From assembly GCA_021823365.1 (NCBI GenBank), contig JAKAOD010000210.1, positions 1 through 6,017 on the forward strand: a stretch of 6,017 nucleotides of DNA, in the 5' to 3' direction. Shown here in pieces: positions 1 through 4,596 of this stretch (positions are counted from its first letter, which is position 1; every line of letters begins with the position of its first letter). The notes beneath the pieces are model-generated. The model had not been told where the DNA came from, made no database searches, and worked only from the letters and a program-made list of their open reading frames with translations. The stretch comes from Actinomycetes bacterium (GTDB lineage Bacteria; Actinomycetota; Acidimicrobiia; Acidimicrobiales; Bog-793). The position numbers were made by a program, and so were the translations under genes.

Positions 1-1305
1 CATCTTCGACTGATGAGCGTGGACGGCCAGCGCAAACGAAACCGCCATATCGTCGTGGCCCGACCGGTCGTGATCCAACCGCACAGAGCCGGGGGTGTTC
101 TCGACGAGGCGCACCTTGCTCAACTCGTCGAGCAGGTCGGGGTCGTCGGGCAGCTCGACCAGGCCGTCGCGAAGCGCAATATGCAGGGCATTCGCCAGGC
201 GACCGACTGACTGCGACGTGAAGTTCAGCGGCTCGGCGGCGACGCCTCTGCTCCGCAGTCGCTCGATGGTGCCAACCATCTGCCACGGGTCGGCGATCAC
301 GCGGGCACCGAAGTATTCGCGCGATGCCTGCACGAGCCAATCCTCGACGTCCGCCAGGCGTACCGGGTGTAGGCGCGACCCTTTCCACCGTTCCAGACGA
401 TCGACGACAACGCGCACCAAAGCGCCGTGCTCCGGACCGGACGGCACGGCGTGCGTCACGGTTGCAACAGTCGGGTCGTTCGAGCGCCCGTAGTCGACCG
501 TCAGTAGGTAACGGAACCCGGCCCGGGGCGCTTGCGGGCCGTCGAGCACGACCGCGCGACGCAGGTCCTCCTCGCTGACGAGGCTGTCCTCGGCTTCGGT
601 CCATTCGTTGAGGTGGAGCTGAAGGAACTCGGATTCGCGCATGAGCGATCTCTGCGCTTCGACGAGGTCGCGATCGACCCAGGGCAAATAGCCCTGCTGC
701 TCGCTCGCCCGCCAGCGCTCCGGGTGGGCTCGAGCTTCCTTGAGCACGCGGAAGGCCAAACTTGCCGGGCTACCTGCACTTGTGATGATCAGGAGCCGGC
801 TGCCCTCGACCTTCTGCGTCGCCGACAGCAGCGCTACCCAGAGCCTCCGGGCGTTCCGAGTCGACGGCCACGCCGCGAACTCATCGATGATCGTCCAGCT
901 CGGGCGCATACCGAAGGCGCTCGCGCCATCTGCTGAGATCGTCGCCACCGAGGCGCCATTCGGACCGACGATGCGGCTGTTCTCGACGCGGACGATCTTC
1001 GCCAGGCCCGGCGTGCGCTCGACGATCCCCGACGCGGCGTCGATCAGGAGATCGGCCTGTCCCTGATCGACGGCGGCGACGATGCCACGCGCCCCAGCCG
1101 GTGCCTCCGCGACAAGCCAGCCGATCGACGCACAGGCCGCGTCGCTCGTCTTTCGTCCGCCGCGGGGCCTCGTCTGGAAGTGCCAACGGAGACCGTCCGG
1201 GGCGAAGAGCGCCGCCATGTCGGATCTCTGGAAGTCCGAAGCCGTCTCTCCCCACGGGCGCCCGTCGTCGAGAACGAGTCCGTGTACTACGTCAAGGGGT
1301 TTCAC
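1..1305 (-). CDS. terL: Phage terminase large subunit (ATPase + nuclease), 3' end cut by window edge
   Basis: This is the DNA-packaging motor: the ATPase drives DNA into the prohead and the nuclease cuts the concatemer. The frame is open for 435 codons up to position 1, with no stop in the window. The ATPase half shows a Walker A-like RPRGGRKTSD at about residues 46-55, Walker B WTIIDEF with acidic pair D140-E141, and a coupling motif LLIITSAG near 171-178. The nuclease half shows the three expected acidic clusters: VDYG (D270), IADPW (D339) and GHDDMA (D418-D419). The last cluster lies close to the C-terminus in this family, so little is probably missing. The start is GTG at 1305: an in-frame stop lies 11 codons upstream, and GGGAGG sits 4 nt before it. 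The GTG overlaps the stop of the 35-aa ORF as GTGA. The Walker A lacks the usual Gly before Lys. The product assignment is firm; the exact family is not determined. Confidence 0.95.
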   Translation of the reverse strand, partial: MKPLDVVHGLVLDDGRPWGETASDFQRSDMAALFAPDGLRWHFQTRPRGGRKTSDAACASIGWLVAEAPAGARGIVAAVDQGQADLLIDAASGIVERTPGLAKIVRVENSRIVGPNGASVATISADGASAFGMRPSWTIIDEFAAWPSTRNARRLWVALLSATQKVEGSRLLIITSAGSPASLAFRVLKEARAHPERWRASEQQGYLPWVDRDLVEAQRSLMRESEFLQLHLNEWTEAEDSLVSEEDLRRAVVLDGPQAPRAGFRYLLTVDYGRSNDPTVATVTHAVPSGPEHGALVRVVVDRLERWKGSRLHPVRLADVEDWLVQASREYFGARVIADPWQMVGTIERLRSRGVAAEPLNFTSQSVGRLANALHIALRDGLVELPDDPDLLDELSKVRLVENTPGSVRLDHDRSGHDDMAVSFALAVHAHQSKM

Positions 1306-1409
1306 GAAGCCTCCCGTCGGGTAGGTGAAAGGTCGTCATACGGGCGCGCACCTCCGCCGCTCTTGCGGGTCTGCTCGCTCGCTTTCTCGACATAAGGCCG
1401 GGGTGTCAT
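1302..1409 (-). CDS. Small 35-aa ORF bridging the two terminase genes
   Basis: I do not recognise this product. The ORF begins with an ATG that overlaps the TGA of the terminase small subunit (ATGA, 1409-1406). It ends in a TGA that overlaps the GTG of the large subunit (GTGA, 1305-1302), so it exactly fills the gap between the two genes. The protein is basic and polar, with no membrane segment. It starts MTPRPYVEKASEQTRKSG, has a GGG hinge at residues 18-20, and a second RPYDDL-like piece near 22-27, so RPY occurs twice. No strong ribosome binding site precedes the ATG, so translation would rely on coupling to the upstream gene. The double 4-bp overlap is the arrangement of a real translated frame and would hand ribosomes on to the large subunit. 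It could also be a chance frame whose role is only coupling. Confidence 0.55.
   Translation of the reverse strand: MTPRPYVEKASEQTRKSGGGARPYDDLSPTRREAS
1310..1315 (-). promoter_or_regulatory. Ribosome binding site of the terminase large subunit
   Basis: GGGAGG on the minus strand, 4 nt before the GTG at 1305. It supports the GTG over the next in-frame ATG (codon 30), which would remove the N-terminal segment before the ATPase core. Confidence 0.6.
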
Positions 1410-2008
1410 ACGCCGTGCTCGTCGTGCTGCTCGGGCTCGGCGTCGTCGCCGCTCGTGATCGCACGATCGACGCGATCTCGCTGCTCACGTAGCTGTCGTC
1501 CCCGCTCGGCGAGGTCAGCAAGCGTCACGGCGCCAATCTCGGCGGTGGCTGCAACCGCCTTCAACCTGGCGTGTCCCAGCGGCGAAAGTCCCAGCTCGTC
1601 CGCCAGCTTCGCTGCCAGCCGGCTCGCCGCCGTCGCCTGCTCGAAGACCCGCGACGCGATCCGCTCGACGCCCTTCTCGGCCGCCATTCGCTCGATGTAG
1701 TCGTGCAAGAGCTGCTCTCGCGCGGCAGCCTGCAAGTAGCGCTGGACGGAGACGGCGAACACCGGCTCCGTCAGAAGCCAGGGAGCCACCTTCTCAAGCT
1801 CGGCGTGGACGCGCTCGGCGCGCCGAGCGACGATCCGGTCGCTTCGCGCTCCGTGGCGCAGGTTGGCCAGGTTGCCTGGCTCGAATGGGGGCCTGCTGTC
1901 GCGCCTCGTCCAGGGCGGCGACTCGACCTCGCCACTTTGCTGCGGCTTCGCCTGCTGCTCGGCTGCCTGCGCTGCTCGCCGGGCTCGGCGTATGGGTTGT
2001 CCGGCCAT
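1406..2008 (-). CDS. terS: Phage terminase small subunit (P27-like)
   Basis: The small subunit recognises the phage DNA and presents it to the large subunit. The 200-residue protein has a basic Ala/Arg/Gln-rich N-terminus (about 1-40), then FEPGNLANLRHGARS at 42-56, a pattern seen in small terminase subunits and related proteins of actinobacterial prophages. A helical middle follows, then LGLSPLGHARLK near 139-150, which resembles the conserved LGLxPxxRxRL element of the P27 family. The tail is acidic and ends EHGV. I chose the ATG at 2008 because GGAAG stands 5 nt upstream. An in-frame ATG at 2035 would add nine residues but has no properly spaced site. The gene lies directly before the large subunit, separated only by the 35-aa ORF, which supports the call. 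Family membership rests on recognition by eye. Confidence 0.8.
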   Translation of the reverse strand: MAGQPIRRARRAAQAAEQQAKPQQSGEVESPPWTRRDSRPPFEPGNLANLRHGARSDRIVARRAERVHAELEKVAPWLLTEPVFAVSVQRYLQAAAREQLLHDYIERMAAEKGVERIASRVFEQATAASRLAAKLADELGLSPLGHARLKAVAATAEIGAVTLADLAERGRQLREQRDRVDRAITSGDDAEPEQHDEHGV

Positions 2009-2265
2009 CGCGTCTTCCTTTATCGTGACATTCACCGTGACACGCGTTCGCGCGTCGTCCTGACCTGCGTGTTTGCACCACTTCGCGTGCGCGATCTGCC
2101 CTGTGGACTAGTGCCGTCGGCGTGCGCGCGCGACGCGTTGCCGTTGAATCGCACCGAAGGTTGAAGTTGTCGCGGGCGTCGTCCACAACTCGTGCGCGAG
2201 CGCGGCGAGTGGCGGACGTTGAAAGCCTGCGTCAAGCGGGCGGCGAAAGGGACGTAGCGCGGCCA
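2009..2265. other. Gap between the ATPase and terminase small subunit genes
   Basis: This 257-bp stretch has no convincingly conserved gene. All three minus-strand frames are partly open because the DNA is GC-rich, and their translations are Arg-rich with mixed third-base use. Only the 52-aa frame starting on the ATPase stop codon has a gene-like position. Near its terminase end are two direct copies of CGTGACA (2024-2030 and 2036-2042, plus strand). I see no clear promoter, terminator hairpin or RNA gene. Confidence 0.5.
2014..2018 (-). promoter_or_regulatory. Ribosome binding site that sets the terminase small subunit start
   Basis: AAAGGAAG on the minus strand, with GGAAG 5 nt before the ATG at 2008. 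The alternative ATG at 2035 has no site at a workable distance. Confidence 0.55.
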
Positions 2266-2266
2266 T
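2108..2266 (-). CDS. Marginal 52-aa ORF after the ATPase gene
   Basis: I do not recognise this product. The ATG overlaps the ATPase stop by one base (TGATG), a common coupling arrangement, and the frame runs 52 codons to a TAG at 2110-2108. The predicted protein is strongly basic, with an Arg-rich end (VARARRRH) and a possible short helix LAALAHELW at 20-28. Third positions are about 65% G or C, which looks lower than in the confident genes and argues against strong coding selection. It lies in the same frame that a -1 slip at the C7 run inside the ATPase gene would enter. It could be a small phage protein, a frameshift extension of the ATPase, or non-coding spacer. Confidence 0.3.
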   Translation of the reverse strand: MAALRPFRRPLDAGFQRPPLAALAHELWTTPATTSTFGAIQRQRVARARRRH

Positions 2267-3504
2267 CAGAAGGGCTCCTCGTCCTCGGGAATAGCGTCCA
2301 GGTGGCCCGATTCCCTGCGTTGGCCGTCTGGTAGAGGGGGGGTATTAAACACCTGGTCATTACCAGACGGCCCAGACGGCCAAGATGCGCGGAGGGGTCG
2401 GGAGGTGGCCGTCTGGCCGTGTGGCAGTGACCAGGACCAACCGAGCACCCTGCCACGCTCTCCTCGGCGTGCTTCGGCCACGACCCCGAGATCCTGCCGG
2501 GCTCGGCGAAGGGTGCGCTCCGAGAAGCCGCTCGCCTTGATCACCTCGGCTGCGTCTCTCGGGCCGTCGGCGAGTAGCGTCTTCAGCGCGTCGCGGGCCG
2601 CACCGCGCTCCCCCTTCTCGTCAGCGGTCAGGGGAGCCGCAACGATGTCCTCAGCCGCGACGTCGCTCGCGCCGAGTCCCTTCACGAAGCCGACCTCGAA
2701 CGTCGGGTCGTCGCCGATCTCGAACCTGATCCCCTGCGCCGGCTGCCTGAAGTTGCTCTTGCCGACACGCGCGACGCGTCTCTCCCCGGAGGGGTCGTCA
2801 GGGTCGACGCCGACGACGATCGAGACGCGAGGGACGGACGTCCACGCGGTCGAGCCGATCGCAGCGGTAACGGGGTCCGCGCCGCCCTTCGGGGGATGGA
2901 CGAGCCCGAGGATCGCCGCCTTGGTGCGCTCGGCTTCGCCAGCGAGAGCGGAGAGGGCCGAACCGACGACGGCGTAGTTGTGACTGTCGCCCCGCACCGT
3001 GTACCCAAGCCCGTCGACGACGACGAGGGCGAGACGCTGGGCGCGTATGACATCCCCGAGGATCGAAACGTCGAGAGGGAGCTGCCAGCGGCGACGGTAG
3101 ACCTTTCCCTCGTCGTCCCGGTCCTCGACGTCGCCGAGTATGACGACGCGATCGAGGTCGGCTCCAGCCGCCATCAGGCGAGCGACCAGGCGATCGGCCG
3201 GCTCTTCGAGCGACAGGATCGCCGCCCGCATCTTCGGGCGCATCTCGTCGCCGGGAAGCGGCATTCCGAGAGTCAGGGCGGCGATCGCGTGCGACGCCAA
3301 CGTCGTCTTCCCAGAGCCCTGCCGACCGGTCATCAGATTCAGCGCCCCTCGTACGATCCACCCCTTCCACAACCACTCCGGGCGCGAAGGCGTGATCGAG
3401 GTCGCCGGCTGGTAGCTGAGGTGGACGCGGGTCGGCTCGTCCTCGGTCAAGGGGACATCGGGGGACCGCGTGACGTCCGGCAGGGGGTTCACGGCGGGGC
3501 TCAT
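2266..3504 (-). CDS. RepA-like AAA/RecA-fold replication ATPase with C-terminal winged helix
   Basis: A 412-residue P-loop ATPase of the RepA/AAA_25 type, the family of hexameric helicases in plasmids, phages and satellites; the likely role is unwinding the element's DNA for replication. Visible motifs are Walker A GRQGSGKTT (60-68), an acidic LSLEEP motif near 97-102 at the place of the catalytic Glu in this fold, Walker B LALVVVDG (D164), a histidine motif LVHPPKGG (H203), and a KSNFR basic motif near 249-253. Residues about 300-358 form a winged helix (DAAEVIKASGFSERTLRRARQDLG), expected to bind DNA. The last 50 residues are low-complexity and correspond to the repeat cluster in the DNA. 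The ATG overlaps the previous stop as ATGA, with no clear ribosome binding site, so translation is probably coupled. A C7 run lies near the 3' end. The ATPase class is firm; helicase activity is inferred. Confidence 0.87.
   Translation of the reverse strand: MSPAVNPLPDVTRSPDVPLTEDEPTRVHLSYQPATSITPSRPEWLWKGWIVRGALNLMTGRQGSGKTTLASHAIAALTLGMPLPGDEMRPKMRAAILSLEEPADRLVARLMAAGADLDRVVILGDVEDRDDEGKVYRRRWQLPLDVSILGDVIRAQRLALVVVDGLGYTVRGDSHNYAVVGSALSALAGEAERTKAAILGLVHPPKGGADPVTAAIGSTAWTSVPRVSIVVGVDPDDPSGERRVARVGKSNFRQPAQGIRFEIGDDPTFEVGFVKGLGASDVAAEDIVAAPLTADEKGERGAARDALKTLLADGPRDAAEVIKASGFSERTLRRARQDLGVVAEARRGERGRVLGWSWSLPHGQTATSRPLRASWPSGPSGNDQVFNTPPLPDGQRRESGHLDAIPEDEEPF
2298..2435. repeat. Cluster of GGCCGTCTGG repeats and nested inverted repeats; candidate origin or cis site
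   Basis: Five copies of a 10-bp unit lie within about 100 bp: GGCCGTCTGG at 2322-2331 (plus), its complement CCAGACGGCC at 2363-2372 and again at 2372-2381, GGCCGTCTGG at 2407-2416, and a one-mismatch copy GGCCGTGTGG at 2415-2424. Copies 1 and 2 form an inverted repeat with 12 of 13 matching bases (2321-2333 with 2361-2373). Further pairs are CCTGGTCA 2352-2359 with TGACCAGG 2428-2435, CCAGGTG 2298-2304 with CACCTGG 2350-2356, and the small hairpin CTGGT-CATT-ACCAG at 2353-2366. An AT-richer patch (GGTATTAAAC, 2341-2350) lies in the middle. All of this falls in the part of the ATPase gene that encodes its low-complexity tail. Iteron-like repeats next to a replication gene suggest an origin; that function is inferred. 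Confidence 0.6.
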
Positions 3505-4016
3505 GGCGCGCTTCGGGTGCTGGCGCGCTGACGCGGCCGGTCGGAGGTGGACAGCGCTGCGAGCGCCCGCTGCGCTCTTGTCAAGACCGCGGCGAGGTCC
3601 TCAACGGTCCCCGACGCGGCCTTGTTGTAGAGGTCCGCCCCTGCCTGCATGATCTCGCGTCGCCGGGCTACTACGGCGACGCGACGGGCAGCGCGCCCCC
3701 GGGGGTCTGACATTGCCGGCAACGCATCGAGAGCAGCACGCAGGCGCCGCTCCTCGACTCCCGCCGCCGCGGCAAGCATCTCGATGCGCACGTCGAGGGA
3801 CAGCCGCGCCCCGGACCGCTTCGCGTGCGCCTCGGCGTCCGCAATCTCGGGATCGTCGCCGTGCTCCAGCAGCCGCCCGACCCACCCCGAGTAGAAGTCG
3901 CCGGGATCAACGACGGCGCGGAGACCGGCGACGTTGCGGGCGTTGACGACGACGAGCCCGGCGACGCGCTGCTCGGCGTCGACGTCTTCGGGAATCTCGA
4001 CGAGAGGGGCGCTCAT
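3501..4016 (-). CDS. Stand-alone DnaB N-terminal-domain-like protein
   Basis: A 171-residue protein that looks like the N-terminal domain of DnaB helicase without the motor. EIPEDVDAEQRVAGLVVVN at 7-25 matches the P-x-x-x-x-AEQ-x-x-LG-x-x-x-x-N opening of DnaB, and VVDPGDFYSGWVGRLLEH at 35-52 matches its DFY-x-x-x-H-x-x-I segment. Helices follow, including YNKAASGTVEDLAAVLTRAQ at 130-149, then a basic tail. In DnaB this domain forms the ring collar and contacts primase. Here the ATPase is encoded by the next gene (ATGA overlap), so the two proteins may together act as a two-part helicase; that is inference. I start at the ATG at 4016, which overlaps the previous stop as ATGA. Reading further upstream gives an Arg-rich sequence antiparallel to nothing known and overlapping the HTH gene. 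Confidence 0.75.
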   Translation of the reverse strand: MSAPLVEIPEDVDAEQRVAGLVVVNARNVAGLRAVVDPGDFYSGWVGRLLEHGDDPEIADAEAHAKRSGARLSLDVRIEMLAAAAGVEERRLRAALDALPAMSDPRGRAARRVAVVARRREIMQAGADLYNKAASGTVEDLAAVLTRAQRALAALSTSDRPRQRASTRSAP

Positions 4017-4240
4017 GATGCGGTCGGCGCTTCGACGCCAGCGGCGACCAGGACCGCGTCCTCGGACATTCCAAGGAGGTTGGCGACGGCCGTCACGGAA
4101 TAGCGACGACGGGCGCCGACGACGATCGGCGGCACGGGAAGCGTCCCTTGGCGTGCTTGGACCCGAACCTGCCACGGTGTGACTCTGAGCACCGCCGCGA
4201 GTTCGACGTCGGTCAGGACGCCGGGGTGGGCCGGCATCAC
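4013..4240 (-). CDS. Small excisionase/MerR-like HTH DNA-binding protein
   Basis: A 75-residue protein with a winged-helix layout typical of phage excisionases and other helix-turn-helix proteins of the MerR/HTH_17 group. LTDVELAAVLRVTPWQVRVQARQGTLP at 9-35 is the helix-turn-helix, and VVGARRRYSVTAVANLLG at 40-57 is the basic wing followed by a helix. Such proteins bend DNA at attachment sites or regulate early genes. The position between a repressor-like gene and the replication genes fits either role. Start: GTG at 4240 overlaps the XRE stop as GTGA, and an ATG one codon later gives TGATG. A GAGAGA stretch upstream is a weak ribosome binding site for either. Its stop overlaps the next gene's ATG. 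Excisionase function cannot be told from sequence alone. Confidence 0.75.
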   Translation of the reverse strand: MMPAHPGVLTDVELAAVLRVTPWQVRVQARQGTLPVPPIVVGARRRYSVTAVANLLGMSEDAVLVAAGVEAPTAS

Positions 4241-4482
4241 GGAGCCATCTCTCTCGTCAGCGCGTCCAGCTCGCGCAGGACCTCAGCGTAACGCTCGCGG
4301 TGTGCGGGCCCGGGGTCCTGCCGTCCACCTTCCCACCGGCAGATGAGAGACGGGTCGACGCCGAGCACGGCGGCTATCTGCGCCTGCGTCACTTTTGCCG
4401 CCTCGCGGATGGTCCGGCGGTCCTCGGGCCGGGGAAGGCTGAGCCGCTCCCTCGCCCGCTCCAGTAGCTCGCTGAGTTCCAT
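4237..4482 (-). CDS. XRE-family HTH transcriptional regulator
   Basis: An 81-residue protein consisting of a short N-terminal helix (ELSELLERARERLSLP) and an XRE/Cro-type helix-turn-helix: IREAAKVTQAQIAAVLGVDPSLICRWEGGRQDPGP at about 25-58, with the typical Q-x-x-[IV]-A-x-x-x-GV and I-x-x-WE-x-G-x-x-x-P features. Proteins of this kind repress phage early promoters. It is the first gene of the leftward unit and starts next to a control region with TCAGGA half-sites, so it probably regulates itself and perhaps the divergent integrase unit (inference). No Shine-Dalgarno sequence lies at normal distance from the ATG at 4482: AGGAGG on this strand is 18 nt away and forms part of the inverted repeat. 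No alternative in-frame start exists close upstream. Unlike most phage repressors, it is encoded in the same direction as the replication and packaging genes. Confidence 0.85.
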   Translation of the reverse strand: MELSELLERARERLSLPRPEDRRTIREAAKVTQAQIAAVLGVDPSLICRWEGGRQDPGPAHRERYAEVLRELDALTREMAP

Positions 4483-4496
4483 GTCAGGACGTGTAC

Positions 4497-4552
4497 CACG
4501 CCTCCTGAAACTTCAGAGCATCAACTACGCGTGCACCTATTCAGGAGGTGTG
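4497..4552. repeat. Inverted repeat with 13-bp arms, likely operator
   Basis: CACGCCTCCTGAA (4497-4509) and TTCAGGAGGTGTG (4540-4552) are complementary at 12 of 13 positions, with centres 43 bp apart (about four helical turns). The arms contain the TCAGGA half-site also found at 4484-4489. This spacing suits binding by a repressor that loops or bridges DNA; the bound protein is presumably the adjacent XRE regulator (inference). The arms are also able to pair as RNA. Confidence 0.65.
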
Positions 4553-4561
4553 ACGCGCCTC

Positions 4562-4590
4562 TTGCTATCGGGTCACGAACGCGGTAACCT
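4562..4590 (+). promoter_or_regulatory. Candidate leaderless promoter of the integrase operon
   Basis: TTGCTA (4562-4567), a 17-bp spacer, then TAACCT (4585-4590), close to the sigma-70/SigA TTGACA-N17-TANNNT pattern. The -10 ends 6 nt before the ATG at 4597, so transcription should start at or next to the A of the ATG. The bases before the ATG contain no Shine-Dalgarno sequence, which agrees with a leaderless mRNA, a common mode in Actinomycetota. Confidence 0.55.
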
Positions 4591-4596
4591 CTGTGC

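Larger units (their letters stand above)
4483..4596. promoter_or_regulatory. Divergent control region between the XRE operon and the integrase operon
   Basis: This 114-bp gene-free stretch must drive both the leftward unit and the rightward unit. It holds three TCAGGA half-sites (4484-4489 plus, 4503-4508 minus, 4541-4546 plus), a palindrome CTGAA-AC-TTCAG (4505-4516) and a rightward promoter-like pair. A leftward -10-like TACACG on the minus strand (4495-4490), 7 nt before the XRE ATG, lies between the first two half-sites, but I found no matching -35 at 16-18 bp. Confidence 0.75.

Noticed and set aside
85..105. Apparent frameshift near the end of the terminase large subunit at a G-run
   Set aside because: Recounting gives five G at this place (plus strand). 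With five, the frame reads NTPGSVRLDHDRSGHDDMAVSFALAVH, the expected nuclease motif, and stays open to position 1. The gene is intact.
881..1255. Minus-strand 124-codon frame inside the terminase large subunit
   Set aside because: Same strand but different frame from the terminase, Arg/Gly-rich, no motif; a shadow.
1571..2164. Plus-strand 197-codon open frame across the terminase small subunit
   Set aside because: It is antisense to a recognisable gene, rich in Arg/Leu/Ser and without known motifs, as expected for a shadow frame in GC-rich DNA.
2032..2235. Minus-strand 67-codon frame in the gap before terS (TTG start)
   Set aside because: Arg/Ser-rich without motifs, weak start, no coupling to a neighbour; less gene-like than the 52-aa frame.
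2321..2373. Inverted repeat as a transcription terminator
   Set aside because: It lies within the ATPase coding sequence, has a 27-nt loop and no U-tract after it on the coding strand, and the same unit recurs beyond the hairpin; a cis-acting repeat array explains it better.
2896..3531. Plus-strand 211-codon open frame across the ATPase gene
   Set aside because: It lies opposite the Walker motifs of a clear ATPase; it has no family features and no promoter or ribosome binding site I can see.
3501..4175. Longer start for the DnaB N-domain gene at 4175
   Set aside because: The extra 53 residues are Arg/Pro-rich, overlap the HTH gene in another frame, and precede the clear start of homology; the ATG at 4016 has the same ATGA overlap seen throughout the operon.
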